From: Apostichopus japonicus
Taxonomy: Eukaryota > Echinodermata > Holothuroidea > Aspidochirotida > Stichopodidae
Direction of reading: 5' to 3'
Length of the DNA: 64,000 nt
NCBI RefSeq assembly: GCF_037975245.1
Contig: NC_092577.1
Coordinates: forward strand, 26,843,398 to 26,907,397
This document shows positions 13,345-58,000 of this stretch, piece by piece. The notes beneath the pieces are model-generated. The model made no database searches, was not told the DNA's origin, and saw nothing but the letters and a program-made list of their open reading frames with translations. How positions within the stretch are numbered: position 1 is the stretch's first letter; every line of letters begins with the position of its first letter. Position numbers and translations under genes: made by a program.

Positions 13345-13915
13345 CATGACTGGATAATCTGTGATATTTGGGATCTAGTTGGAAGTGTCCATTGTAACCG
13401 GGATAAACTCTGATATTTGGGATCTAGTTGGAAGTGTCCATAGTAACTGGATCATCTCTGATATTTGGGATCTAGTTGGAAGTGTCCATAGTAACCAGAT
13501 AATCCCTGATATTTGGGATCTAGTTGGAAGTGTCCATTGTAACCGGATAAACTCTGATATTTGGGATCTAGTTGGAAGTGTCAACTGTAACCGGATAATC
13601 TCTGATATTTGGGATCTAGTTGGAAGTGTCCATAGTAACCAGATAATCTCTGATATTTGGGATCTAGTTGGAAGTGTCCATTGTAACTGGATAATCTCTG
13701 ATATTTGGGATCTAGTTGGAAGTGTCCATTGTAACCGGATAAACTCTGATATTTGGGATCTAGTTGGAAGTGTCCATTGTAACCGGATCATCTCTGATAT
13801 TTGAGATCTAGTTGGAAGTGTCCATTGTAACCGGATAATCTCTGATATTTGAGATCTAGTTGGAAGTGTCCATAGTAACCGGATCATCTCTGGTATTTGG
13901 GATCTAGTTGTATTT
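13345..13915. repeat. Minisatellite, ~49-bp unit, about 12 copies
   Basis: The unit is ctctgatatttgggatctag, ttggaagtgtccattgtaac plus cggataat, with cat/tca variants. It lies in the presumed RNF19 3'UTR. Both strands stay open in one frame (up to 187 codons), but this follows from unit length and composition, not from a gene. Confidence 0.93.
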
Positions 13916-14592
13916 GTAAAATGTATTTGAAGGATCAAGCCAATTTTGTCACCTTCACGAGTGTATAGGGGAGAAACATTACTTTACATAAAACTATATT
14001 ACTGTGAGTCTTGAAATTAGAGAAGGGTCAAGTTTATCGTTCATCTGTGAAAGAACAATATGACCCAGAACAGGTTCATGGATAGAAAGCAGTTACACAG
14101 AAACAACCTCAGTACTTCACTGAGTTGTGATGGTTAAACAATGTCACTGTACAAATCACAATGTTGCCTGAACAATTAAGGTTAAAAACAAAAGCCAAGT
14201 ATCAAGCATTTGTAAATGGTTGTTCAATATGACAGTCATAGCTAGCCTCACTCCTTCCTGCTATACCAATTCATCATCATTGTGGATTTTAATATCTTTG
14301 TGTTTTTATCATTATTTGTTTTTGAATTAATGTTGGGAGTTTACCTTGATGGTTTATGCTATGATCACATTATTTCTGTGGGACTCCTGGCATGACTCAT
14401 CCAGTCCCTTCCCCCTACCCCCCTCCCCTGTACAAATTAGTTTTTGTAAGAGATTGTAGCCACATTATGTCAGCTGGGCTGATACCAGTATTAACTACAA
14501 ACTGGCAGTGCCAGTGAGTTAGGCTTAGCTTTTTCTTTGACTATAACTGAGTCAACTTTGTTGAAATTCCTAAGTTTTCCCTACCTTCATTA

Positions 14593-14598
14593 AATAAA
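14593..14598 (+). terminator. Candidate poly(A) signal AATAAA for RNF19
   Basis: Canonical hexamer in attaaataaagta, about 2.1 kb after the RNF19 stop. It is assigned to RNF19 because no other plus-strand gene is visible before it. Confidence 0.45.
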
Positions 14599-14849
14599 GT
14601 ATTAAAGTAATTGCTGTAAACAAGTGATTGTATTTGCTGCCATGCAAAGACCAGAGCACAAAATGGATTAATTATCAGTTAGTTTTGTCACTCCCTGAAA
14701 ACCAATTTGTTTTGTCTCATGTCAGACTTGCTACTGTACCTATGTATCATTAGCTACATTACAACGGTTTACAGATTTAGGGGGTGGGGAGGGGATAATT
14801 CATATGATTTTTGCAGAGATTGCTGGAGTTAATTCATTACAATGATTTA

Positions 14850-15010
14850 CAGTGTGGGCAGGCGGGTGGGGGTTTGTGTTGAGTTCAGCCCTTTGGCATT
14901 CCCTATTGGGCGGGCGGGTGGAGGGGTTTGTGTTGAGTTCAGCCCTTTGGCATTCCCTATTGGGGGGCAGGTGGGGGGGGGGGTTTGTGTTGAGTTCAGC
15001 CCCATTCCCT
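14850..15010. repeat. G-rich tandem repeat, ~55-bp unit, three copies
   Basis: Three copies of gtttgtgttgagttcagccc plus tttggcattccctattggg, separated by G-rich linkers (gggcgggcgggtggagg and similar). The linkers have several G runs close together and could fold as G-quadruplexes. Confidence 0.9.
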
Positions 15011-16426
15011 ACTGGAGGAACCATAGTTTGCGATCATAGTTGATAAATGGTTTATCATTCTTATTTACTGGAGATGAATTTGTTACAATTTGTAAGAGAC
15101 AAGTTGTAAATGTTTGATCAATGAGCTGTTGGATTGACTATGAATACTATTTCAGTATGAGTTTCATTGTGAATTCATTGTGCTTAAGTTAGTAGTATCT
15201 GTAAAAATGTTGTTGGTGAATTTTGTACATTAGAAGCAGAAAGTTAAAAATTGCACTTAGCAGGTTTTTATGTTCAAGTAAGCCATGGCAGTGTTCCATT
15301 CTTGTTCTTTTATCTTTTTCTTTTGTTTTCCATCTAACGTTTGTGTGCAAAATCATGCATGTGGCTGATATAACTGGTAACACAAACATTTCTTTACAAC
15401 CATTTTTTTTTAGTATTTCTTCACAGAAAAAGAGGTTATTTTGGTCATTTATCATTTACAATTGGAAAGTCAATTATGCTATAGATTATGAATTATTTAT
15501 GGTTTTGTCAGATTTATTCATTTCTCTTACAACTCTTTTTAGTTTGCTATGAACTTTTCTCTATATTTTGGATGCTAATAGGACAGCCACACTTAGTACA
15601 TATTAGTACATCAATCATATTGCCTTTCTTTCCTTATTCAGTTTAGTATTTTCAGTTGTACTATATATTTTTTCTCACAACAGAAATTTTTAAGATGATT
15701 TCCATCTTTTTCTTGATGAAATTGCTAGTGATCTGCCACCTTTAAGTTGCTGACAACGATATATGTGATTAATTTCCAGAAAATATACTTTAAATAATGA
15801 ATGGTTGCTATGGAAACTTTACAGGGTAGTGACAATCTTTGGGTAGTATCTCTGTAGGTGCAGTATAGAACATCTAAGTAATCTGATGCCTCCAGCCATG
15901 GATTTTTTTTTTTTGAGTACTCTGCTGGTTTGTGGCTCTTACCTTGTTACAGACTTGTAACATACTGAGCAAGGTGTACCTTTCAAACAGACTTCCAAAT
16001 AGACCTCAGCTGTTACCTTAAGAACCTATCTCTTTTGTAGTTGATTGCTTTTGCAGCTGATTTAGTCAAGCCTTTCAAAGTTTGCATATAAAGTTTGGGT
16101 TGGAATTGCCATTGTGATTAGCTGGAAAGGCCAATTACCTGCAAATTGCACCCTTAATAGGTTAGCAGTGCGTCTGGCAGTTAAGTGATGGAATATGGTG
16201 GTGTAGTTATGTAACCTTGGAACCAACTGTTTCACAAAGATAATTTACAATTTAAAGAATAGGAATAAATTCTAAAGATAGTCTTGAATGGCGTCTCCTA
16301 AACAACGACATTACATCAAAAGATATCCAATCATTTGCATCAACCAGTCTGAGGAAAACCCCTTTTCGGAAGATTTGTACAACAGACTCATCGCGTGGTT
16401 AGTGTCAAATCACTTGTGTTTCAGGA

Positions 16427-16990
16427 GTGTTGTACACTCAATGCAACAGTTCATGGTGCATGACTAGTGCACACTCCATGCAACTGTGTGCCATATATGT
16501 AAGGAGTGTTGTACACTACATGCAACAGTGTGCTATATATGTAAGGAGTGTTGTACACTACATGCAACAGTGTGCCATATATGAAAGGAGTGTTGTACAC
16601 TACATGCAACAGTGCCATATATGTAAGGAGTGTTGTTGTACACTCCATGCAACAGTGTGCCATATGTGTAAGGGGTGTTATACACTCCATGCAACTGTGT
16701 GCCATATATGTAAGGAGTGTTGTACACTACATGCAACAGTGTGCCATATATGTAAGGAGTGTTGTACACTACATGCAACAGTGCCATATATGTAAGGAGT
16801 GTTGTTGTACACTCCATGCAACAGTGTGCCATATGTGTAAGGGGTGTTATACACTCCATGCAACTGTGTGCCATATATGTAAGGAGTGTTGTACACTCCA
16901 TGCAACAGTGTGCCATATTTGTAAGGAGTGTTGTACACTCCATGCAACAGTGCCATATATGTAAAGATTTTTTTACACCATATATGTAAG
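16427..16990. repeat. Minisatellite, ~44-bp unit, about 13 copies
   Basis: The unit is agtgttgtacactacatgca plus acagtgtgccatatatgtaagg, with shorter 41-bp copies lacking tgt and longer ones with gttgtt. A block of several units is itself duplicated (16577-16700 resembles 16757-16880). Open frames on both strands are repeat artefacts. Confidence 0.94.
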
Positions 16991-18524
16991 GAGTGGCTGC
17001 ATGCAACAGTCTGAGTGTGTCATACCTGTTGAATATGAATGTCACATGTGTGTCACTTTGTAGATCTGACTACTATATATGTAGTATCATACTTTTTAGG
17101 AGTATGGTATGTCCTAGGTTTCATCCCTAACACATTATTAGTACTATACATGCCAGAGGGTTGTAAATCTATCTCAGCAGTGTCCCATACTACAAGTCAA
17201 GGGTGTTGTAGTACTTACAGCACCACAGTTTGTTAGTTAGCCTGATTTACTGGTATGAACAACAACAACCAATAGTAAGTGATTGTAGCTTTATTCAGCA
17301 TTCTTGTTTCATGTTTCTGTTCAAATTGTTTGCCTGTTAATAATCCTCTCTATTTTGTTACTTTAAGGAGAAGAATTGTTCAGTTTTTGTTTGTTAGGCA
17401 ATTCAACAAGAAACTACTGCAATGAACTCAATGGTATCTCTCTATTTTATTTACATATCTTGTCGGGAATGTTAGAAATAACCATCTTTCAAAGGACAAA
17501 GTGGTCAAAGTTCAAGGTGAAAACTGTTAAATACATTCAGAACACTTTTTAAAAACACAACAAAAAGGTTTGATAAACATAATAGTACAACCCATGACAT
17601 CTGTGTTTGTAATGCTGAACCTTCACCTTAAAGGACTGCTGTAGACACAAAATTAAATATGTTAGAAAACACCGTTAGAAAACACTGCTATCAGTTCAGG
17701 TTGTGTTTCTTTTCATTTTTGACAAATGACCTTCGCATATTCATCAATTAAAGTTGCTGAACCACAAACCAGTAGGTAAGATTCTCAGATGCAATGTAAT
17801 GCAAACTTCAATCAGAACTTCAAACTATACTCTTCTGAAATTGTTGTTTACAATGCATTACAAATCTTTCAGGCCAATGGTCTTGAATGTTATCCAAGGG
17901 TGGTCTGTAGTTTTGAATAAAGTTAAACTGCTATGTTTAGGTTTACTTATTAGATTTTCATACAACAATGCATTAGCACTGAAACCTACACTGAGGCACC
18001 CTTCCTCATCATAAAATCTTAAAAAGTAAATATCCTGAAAACAGGAACAGCTAGAGAAGCATTGCTTCCACCAAAAATTTCCTTGAACTAAACAAAAATC
18101 AAAGTTGAAAAGTTCTGCCTACAGTCATCCTATGATAACAATATTTTGGAATAAACACCAATCATCACTGGGCTGGAAACACATCGTGAAGACTGTCCTT
18201 ACTCGCACCTTGGATACAGATATAAAATTGAAATATAAAAAGAAATGGTTTTCAAATGGTTTAACTTTTTGACCAGTTTCGCATATATATTAACATATAT
18301 ATATATATACACTGTATTATCCTTCCCGTTACAACTGTCTTCTCAAACTCACTGAATGAAAGTCCCCAACCTACCCATCCTCACAGCCATCACTTTCCCA
18401 CAACTTCCACTTTCTCTCCCCCACCCTCCACCTTCCCAAACCAAGGTCAGGGTTTCAAGACATCTGCCTTGGACTAATGTATGTAGAGAATGACTGTCAA
18501 ACACCAGGATTAAGAAGATTTAGG

Positions 18525-18530
18525 TTTATT
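18525..18530 (-). terminator. Candidate poly(A) signal for DRC1
   Basis: The minus strand reads AATAAA here (tttatt on plus), about 60 nt past the DRC1 stop codon. Position and hexamer fit a short 3'UTR. Confidence 0.65.
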
Positions 18531-18588
18531 GTGTCTCTTTTGTTCTCCATTATATCATCACATGATCCATCATTGTTTGTTCAGAATG

Positions 18589-44197
<25,609 letters not shown>

Positions 44198-44384
44198 AAT
44201 TAATGTATAAAGTGCGTCTGAAGTTGGCTAAAGTATTATTTGAGAACAGTTCTATGCGTATATTACAAAGTCGAATCACCCATATCCAAAGTATGTTAGA
44301 TCTTCTCTAGTACTCAGTCACCAATTACACTGTATACTGTAGTGCAACAACAAAGTAGCCTATTGCCTATGCCAAGCTACATTG

Positions 44385-44398
44385 GTTTCCAGGGTAAC
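44385..44398. promoter_or_regulatory. RFX X-box-like site of DRC1
   Basis: GTTTCCAGGGTAAC matches the X-box GTHNYY-AT-RRNAAC at every constrained position but one (AG in place of AT) and is an almost perfect inverted repeat. It lies 188 bp upstream of the DRC1 start codon. RFX factors drive ciliary genes through such sites, which fits DRC1. RPL11 lies 247 bp on the other side and is not expected to depend on it. Confidence 0.75.
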
Positions 44399-44625
44399 AA
44401 TGACTATATATCAACGTGACATTTATAGGCTTGAACTAAAACACATTTTAGCGGATGAATTTTGACATATTTGTTTTTTTCATTGGTTGACTAGTATGTT
44501 GTGTTGAAGTATGATAGTTTGTGAATATTGAAATTTATGAACTCCTTTACGTAGTATTATACAGTAATACTTCGAAGCTTGTGTTCATTCGTACCATCGA
44601 TGGTATTGCAGTTGTAAAACTTGTA

Positions 44626-44641
44626 TTCTCCCTCTTTTTTC
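44626..44641 (+). promoter_or_regulatory. 5' TOP tract / start region of RPL11
   Basis: The uninterrupted pyrimidine run ttctccctcttttttc ends 3 nt before the ATG. Transcription starting at a C in such a run defines TOP mRNAs, whose translation responds to mTOR, as for nearly all animal ribosomal protein genes. The overlapping caaaatggcgg also resembles a YY1 site, common at ribosomal protein gene starts. Confidence 0.75.
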
Positions 44642-44644
44642 AAA

Positions 44645-49865
<5,221 letters not shown>

Positions 49866-49953
49866 ACCTTCTCTGGTACAAGACTTCCCTCCACCACCAA
49901 TACTCACTGGTTTCATCAACATTGTGCATCTGCCCATGTAATTTACAAACATG

Positions 49954-49959
49954 AATAAA
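49954..49959 (+). terminator. Poly(A) signal of RPL11
   Basis: AATAAA in acatgaataaaaagt, 89 nt after the stop codon, fitting the short 3'UTR of ribosomal protein mRNAs. Confidence 0.85.
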
Positions 49960-49979
49960 AAGTAAATACCACTGCCTTT

Positions 49980-52045
49980 GTTCTGTGTTCATTAGTGTTT
50001 AGACTTCAGAAAAAATTCATGAAAGGGGTGACTTTATGTACAAAATGCTTTGGCGACAGTTAATATAAAACATATTTATCACTGCTAGTATTCTATACCA
50101 CTTAATTTTTGAGAAATGACCCTTTAGACACCAGCCTCTCATCAATTGAAGTCAGTGGACTACATGGTCTAGGCATGCAGACCATTCCAGTTGCAACACA
50201 ATCACCAATTGAAAAATGTGACGAACTCAATTTGCATATTTGTCATTGGGCACATGGTGTTTAATGTCATCCGAGGATCCGAAAGTGCTCTGTTGATATA
50301 ATGGTTGTAGTAATATGCAGGCCTGCTGTTTAGAGCAGCCTTACACTCTTCATCAGATTAAGCACATTTAAAAGCTAAATCTCAGAAACATGAAAAGCAT
50401 TACTACCACTCAAGTTATTCCTTTCCTAGGGAAAATGACGACAAATAACAGAAAGTACTTCTTTGAATAAAGTTTGTGGTCTAGTTTGCAAGCTTTTCTT
50501 GTGATGACCAAGTTTGGAAGGGTATAAAATAAACCAAGTTGAGTTGTTAGAGGCCCAGGATGCAAATGGCTAAAAGCTTCCACTAGTTAACAGAAAAACT
50601 TGGAACTTAACAATGCTTTAAAAGACATGCAAAACTGGCATTAGTCATACAGGAATGATGAAAAGTATCTCAAATTTCTCAATGTGGATAATTCATTTAT
50701 TACAAAGTATAGCAGCAATGCTGCTTAATTCCAATACTCACATAACATTAGTAGTACAGTACATAGCTGTGGCACTTAAAGCCTACATGTGACCAAACAT
50801 AAAGGGGGGAAAATGTAACTTTCTCTGGTCTCTGGAAATGTTTCTTTGAAGATCACCTCTAAGCGGGATTACATTTTGAGACATACTAATATGCCTTTAA
50901 CATTTTACTTTATCTTATTTTGTAAGCAAAAGCTATGAGAGCCCTATTTAAAATTTGAAAACATGTGTCATAATGTGAGATAATAACCACAATGAATGGA
51001 ATAAATAATTGCAAGACTGAAGAACATGTATTATACAAAAGACCTATGAATATGGAAGACTAAGCATTGAAGAGTAAATCTAGACTACATGACTAATAGG
51101 TTGCAACTGATCACATTTAGGTAAGAGTGGTGTGTTTGCACAACCTCAGAAAATTGATGATGGGAAAGCAAGAGTCCTGATGGATGGTCCTTTCTGCTGA
51201 ACCCTTCGGTGTAATTACAGTAGTGTAGTAAAATAAAAACGGCCTGTCAGATAGTATCACCATGCAGTGATGGTCCCCAGTTTGTATAATATAATTATCT
51301 TGCTACCTAAGTAAAAGAGTTTCTGGTACTCAAGTATGACTACAATGAACCATCGGCTGGTTAGCCTTTCTGTGTTTATGAGCAATTGACATTTATACAT
51401 CAAAGGTTCATCTGTTGCGGTAGCTGGTCTAGTGTTTAGTACACAGACCATTAAATAAATGTAAACGCTTTAGAGCAATACATGCTGCAACTGATATGTC
51501 CTATTTTGTGGGTCTATGACAGCACTATTAAATATCTGCCATGGACCATCCTTTAAATAGTATGATCCATATTGCCACCAAATATGCTATTTTGTTAAAT
51601 AATGGTCACCCATAATTTCAACAAGCAATTTACTGTCACATCTATAAGTATATATATGATGTCATGTCTATAAGTATATATGTCATGTCTATAAGTGTAC
51701 ATCCACACTGATATATTGATCATATCTATAGTTTTCTGCTAACTTTCCCTCCCCTTCTCCTTGACATCTCTTCCACGTATTATAATGTGAAGTACATTAA
51801 GTCTGATAGATGTGTCTTGTAGCACCTCAGTCAGTACCCTGTCCCTACAGGTTACAATTACATTAAAGGCATCATTAATGCTATATAATTAAATGGGGAA
51901 GCATTACACTGTTTTACATTTGTATTTATAATACTAGACAATAATATATACATTGTTCACAAACTGTAAGCTAACACTGCTAACGATACTGGAGGTAAGT
52001 TACAGAACATCAAGGACGGATTAATGATTTTATAAGACATATATT
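49980..52045. other. Convergent intergenic region RPL11 / unnamed gene
   Basis: No exon, array or element can be supported. The sequence is AT-rich and unique apart from short repeated pieces (tctataagtatatat and tgtcatgtctataag, about 51640-51710). Confidence 0.6.
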
Positions 52046-55000
52046 CTAGTCCAAGACTTTAGCCAATGAAGAGACAGCTTTCCTGGATCCTGCTGATGTC
52101 CCCAAGTAAGTATGACAGGTCAATTGCATATGACCCCTGTTGACCTCATTAATATCTTTCAATGCTTCCAGTTCCATGCGATTCCAATCCTGTTTTGTGC
52201 GAGTGAAGTCACTCTTATAACGTTGCTCTGCATTACCTCCATAACGTTCGTTGAGCTGATCTCTGCACGATTCAGAAAGAGAAGGCAATAACAGTAAAAT
52301 GTGTATATATATATATATATATACATAGCACTTATTCAATGCTCATGGTCAGGAATTCTGCTGCCAAGATATATTGACAAATAGAGAGTGATTAGGGAAA
52401 TAAAAACCCAAAGTAATGATACTTGATCATCGACAGTACATGACCACTAAGAATTACGTGAGAAATGTGTAGAACCTTGCACGATGGGAACAATAGATGG
52501 ACATGCACTGTAAGGCAACAGGTTGCTGCTCCTTTGGGAGTCACTAGCTGCAGTTACTCTTCGAATGGTTTTATTCTTACCTCAGCTTTGGAACATCTCC
52601 CCAATTTATTTCCTTCTGGAGTCCAATTTCTGGTTTCTGGAATTTGACTACAGGCCACTTAGGAAGACGAGTGCTGCCATCTGGTTTGCTTTTATCATTC
52701 TTCTTTTCTCTGGGAGATTTTCTAAGGAAGATTACAAGAACATGAACAACTTCATGAATAATGTCTTCAACTGCAACTTCAAGGAATTAAAATGTTATGC
52801 CAGATAAGATGGAATAAATAAAGAAGTTTATTTGTTTTGGTTATGTAGAAACAAACGTCCGAATTTTAATAACACGCATACTGAACAAAAGTCTTTTTCA
52901 AGTAATTCTCAATACCTAATACTAAAAGGGATTGGGTTATAAAAACTGGAATTTTATTGTGAAGCCTGTTAGAGACCAAATGAGCACATTCTTGCAACAT
53001 CCTTGGGACTCAAGTAACTTCAACAATGCCAAGAGAAGGAGAATAAGTCACACCTGGCTGAACAACAAGAAAAAAACTTAATACAGGCCTGTAGTGGTTG
53101 AAAGGGCCCACCTCCCAAAGTAAATGATGTTTAAACATCCAAACGATGATCTATGTTGCATTATTTAGAACATAGACATATTGTAAACATGCTTAGCACA
53201 TGACTTGACATTTGACAATGACCAAACTCAAGCCATTCTTATTGAGTGGCACTAACATCCTGATTGTATTAAACCAATGACCGAGACAGTGGACAAAAAC
53301 GGACCCTCCTAATATTACGTGAACGGATTACTAAACCTACATACATACATACACACACATACAAACACGCACACATACGAACACACATACATACACCCAC
53401 ATACATATACAAGATCATATTATGGTACTTAGGTTCTCTTCAGTTCAGAGGCTATGAACTGTACATGGACATTGGTAGCTCTGTTAAAGATTGAAATGGG
53501 TTTATATTGAGCATCTTAAGGTAACTGAATCATTTATTCAATTCATTTGAATCACATCTGTGTCAACAAGAACTAAATTACATAGGTTCATTAATATCTG
53601 AAGTATACTTACTGCCTCATCCAGAAATAAGTCTCTCTGGGATCTATTGGTTTACTCTCTGGCACTCCATCTACAATGCTATGGAGAAGAAAAAAAAAAC
53701 AAAAACTGATCATAATTACAAGTTAAACATAATTTTATGAGTTGCACTAGCTGTTTGTAGAAACCAGATCATCACTGTGGCCTATCAAAATTTGTCTGGA
53801 ACCTCTGGATAACGTATAGACTCCAACAGTCTGGGACATATGTCAAGGTGAACTGTTATAAATTATGCAAGAAGCTTAAAGATTTTTTTCAGAATTGGAT
53901 GCAACAACAGAAATGACACATATTTGACCAATTAAGAAATGTAACTTGCTAAATGTGTTTCACTTGAACATGCTGCTTCCAGTAATTTTGTAAATAAATA
54001 ACTTTGTTTTTATTTACTGACAGGTCTCTTGTGAATACAGGTCAGATGAGAAACTGCATCCTGACCTGTTTGCCTACACCCGTTTTCTCCCGAGCTTACT
54101 GCCCCCCCCCCTCCCCAACCATCAACTACAAGAACACAGCAACATATAAATGAAAAGTGGGAGACCTCTAAACTTCTGGAGAATACTTACACATCCATTG
54201 AATGTGAGACTTCAGGGTCAACTAAACCAATAGCTGTCTTCCTTGTGATGTAACCATGCCTTACATGTTCAGGCTGCAGGAAAACCAAACCAATGATACA
54301 GATGAGAAATGAAATATAGTATTTAAAGAGAGATAAAACATAAATCAAGCTATCGATACCAGTTCTAAAACACTGTATGCTTAAAGCTTCAGAAAATGTC
54401 TAAAATAGTAACACAAACATATGTAAATGATCTTAACATTAATTTAATTATAAGTATATTAAAATGTCTAATGTTTACCTAATAAACATACAGCACGCTT
54501 TTGATGAAATGTTGCGTGCAGCATAGAGCGTGTGGGACATCTAGAGCCCAACAATAATCAAACGCACGCTACACACAGGTCTAAAGCATAATTCAATATG
54601 TGATTCATTCTTAATACAGTATGCTCGGTACCGATCGTTCCTTGACGTTAGTATATCAGATGCCAAAAATTAAGTAAATTTTTTCCTTCCTTTTCTTTTC
54701 CTTTCTTCCTTTCCTATCATTAAGTTTCGCACAAAATACTGACACCTTCCCCCTCCCCCACCCCTCTGGTAAGGTAAGCACCTGCTCTACAAACAAACTA
54801 CTTGTAAATGTAACATTGAAAGTCCATCACTCCTAGTCAAGTCAATCTTCTTAAACTGATGCATGCTGATATTAAAGATGGCTACATTCTCATTAGAAGA
54901 TAGTATTCAACTGTACAATTGACAACTTATTCTACAAATTGCATATTTATACTGGCTGCAGTAACATACAAGCTACCAATCCACCAACTGTAACTGTAAG

Positions 55001-58000
55001 ATCCATATTACATACAGTAAGTATCACAGTATTTACATACTGTGTGTATCACAGTATTTACACACAGTATGTATATACAGTATGTACATACAGTATGCAT
55101 CACATTATGTACACAATTATACATACTGTATGTACATACTGTGTGTATCACAGTATTTACATACAGTATGTACATACTGTGATACACACAGTATGTACAT
55201 ACAGTGATACATACTGTATGTACATACTGTAATATACTGTAATACTTTCTCAAGATGTAATATATAATATTGTGCAAAGTGTGCTATACACTTACCGAAT
55301 CTAACAAATATTGCACTGTGTATGTGTTGTAATAGGGTTTCAGACTGGTCCAGATGAACGGGCTGTACTCTTTGCTGAAATAGAAAGCATTTGGTAAATT
55401 TGGTAATTGTATTGATCAACAATCCATAACAAAACAAATTTAGAAACACAGCCAAGGATCAGACCTCAAAGTACATCATTTATTACATGTTCCCAGATAC
55501 AAAGATTGGCAGCTAAAAGTCATTGTAAACAACTGAAATGTTATTTGTAACCATCTCCATGATAAAGAGACAAATTGTAAAAAACATTTACATTGACAGA
55601 ACAGAGTGCTTACCCTATCTGACCATATATGGTTGTTAAAATAACATTGTATTGTTATTAATAATATAATAATAGTCAGACAGTTATTTTTACGACACTT
55701 AAGCAACCATGAATGTGGGAGAAACACGCAAGGGCTTATAGATTACAACTTTCACGTTGAGTGGCCTCCAATTCAACATTTTAACTCAAATTTGGAATGT
55801 TTTCAATTTAGAAAGTCATTTTGGAAGGGAAAACTGCAGAATGCTCTTGCATGAAAAACCCAACTTACTATGACCCAGCCAGTTTGTACCCCAAACTCTC
55901 TGATAGCTAAGCCTCATTACTTCAAATGCCACCGCACCTTTATCCACTCGGCCACAGCACCGGTTTTAATGGTTTTAATGAACAAAGATTCACATCTGCC
56001 AATCACAAATTATCTATGTCTACATCACTAGCAATACCATGACTGGTCACACTGGTCACATGACTAGTAATATGACTAGACACTCCTAACATGACTAGTC
56101 ACCCAAAAATCTACACTGCTGACCAATCCAATCTTGCATTTTATCAGCTTCATGTTTTCATGCAACTAACTTATCATTTCAAAACCTTTGCAATTATTGT
56201 AGAAGACTAAACGGTGCATCCATTCAGATAAATCTTTATAACCATGAATAGAAAAACTGCTTACAAATCTGGCTTCACTATTCTGGTGGATTCCTTGGCA
56301 AGACTTGTTCTTAATCTCTCAAATTCAGCTACAAAATGTTCCTTTTTATTCTTATCCCTTGGACTGTTGGCTTCACTTTCTGTAAATAGAGATCAAGTTC
56401 AAAATTACCGGTTTATAACATAGTCCATTACAAAAGTTTCATGTAAGATTAAAAGGTGCATGATTTTATTGTGGAGTATGCATTGAAATTAAATAGTAAC
56501 ATAAGCTACTGTCTGAACAGAATTATGTGCAACACAATCCAAGACAATTTTAATGGTCGTCCAAGATGACCAAATTTATGTTTGGGCAACGAAAATCGAG
56601 GTTGTCCGATGTCGTTGTTTACATAAAGTTCAGATTGCATTCTCAGTAAATACCAACAAATATATAGGTAAAATGATAAATTTGTATCACCCCCCCCCCC
56701 CAAAGTTGATGTTCTACTTACCAAACCATCACACCTCTCTTAAAGTGTTCATAACTTTTGTCTTTATTTAGGCTACATTTATTTGACAACTAAATTTGAT
56801 ATTCGGACAACCAACAAATAAGGCCTGGTTGTTCTAGGGACCCCCTGGAAAACTACTTAAAAATGACTTCAGCATGTCTATTCTGAAACCTGAGAGAGTG
56901 AAATGTTTAGACATCAATACCATTATTGTAGTTATATTCAAGCTAAACATAACATTATGTATGTACATCTTCATTACCACCACACACAGTACTAGCTGAA
57001 GGAACTTCCAACCCTGTACTGAAAAGAACTGAATATAAGCATAAAGAATATTTAGGATACATCATCCTTATACTGACAGTGTTTAACAAGCTCATACAAA
57101 TTCCATTATCTTGAAGGTTGCTGTATAGACCCCACCTATAGCAAGCTATCATGGAAAAGTTTGAGATTACATAATTGACCTGCCTTGGTCGTAAAATGAC
57201 CTCTTTTTACCAATTAGTCTGCAATGCCTGCCACATATTTGTTCTTGTATGAGGGTCTATGTGTGAATGCTTTATGATTAACTACACTGTAGACCTGAAC
57301 AAATTTCCACACAGTGTTAACACAAAGAGCCTATAATGGTATTAAGAAACTAGCAGGCTAATCTTAGAGCCTGAGGTTGATTTAAGAAAGAGGCAGGTTG
57401 ATTACGTAATCACAAAACTTTCCTAGCTATAGCATGCTATAATTGGAGCCAATAAAGCAGATCTTTAAGTCTTTTTTACATAGCTTTCATCGTAGTAATT
57501 AACTTTTCTGACAGTACCTTACATACATATCTTAACACTAAAACACTTACCTGTCAGGAAAACAAATGGAATCAACCCACAGATGAAGCACATTGATATC
57601 TGTTGATGGACTAATTTCAAGTTTGTATGTAATGACATAATTTTTGCCACTCCTTGATTTCTATGGATCTAATTTTTCACAAATACATCAATAAGTATCT
57701 TTCAAAATAAACCTAAAGCTCATATTTGATGCCACAAAGCTTTATATATTTATCACAAAAGTCTTCACATGTCAACATTCCACAATGTTATGTAAAATAT
57801 AACAGTGTCAAACACAAGTTTTGGCCCTATGTTATTGTTCTTGAAAATCTTCACTTTCTTGTATTAACTCTAAATTAGATCCTTTTGATCTTCCAATTGC
57901 TGCAGGTCAGCAGGTATAATAGTTACCTGTTTCACCGCTTTTCATGTATGACAAGTTTCTCACTTAAATTGGAATGTTTATATATCTTTATAAAATATGC

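Larger units (their letters stand above)
12501..14620 (+). other. RNF19 3' untranslated region (inferred extent)
   Basis: The first clear AATAAA on the plus strand after the stop is at 14593-14598, so the mRNA may end near 14615-14620; an earlier, weaker site cannot be excluded. The stretch contains a G-rich run (12838-12862) and the 49-bp array 13345-13915, which would be transcribed as part of the mRNA. Confidence 0.5.
14620..18524. other. Convergent intergenic region RNF19 / DRC1
   Basis: The two genes end tail to tail here. I see no coding exon. It contains a G-rich triplicate (14850-15010), a 44-bp array (16427-16990), a (TA)n run near 18285-18310 and otherwise unique AT-rich sequence. 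The 109-codon frame at 15223-15552 has no family resemblance I recognise. Confidence 0.6.
44198..44644. promoter_or_regulatory. Head-to-head promoter region DRC1 / RPL11
   Basis: The two start codons point away from each other and are 447 bp apart, so both promoters must lie here unless there are distant 5' exons. It contains an RFX X-box-like site (44385-44398) nearer DRC1 and a pyrimidine TOP tract at the RPL11 start. I see no TATA box in a convincing position. Confidence 0.75.

Noticed and set aside
13375-13938. 187-codon minus-strand open frame (RSQISEIIRLQWTLPT repeats)
   Set aside because: Translation of the 49-bp array in the presumed RNF19 3'UTR. Repeats with few stops on either strand, not a gene.
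16427-17045. Long open frames on both strands over the 44-bp array
   Set aside because: Simultaneous open frames on both strands, with Cys/His-rich peptides that only mirror the repeat. No independent coding evidence.
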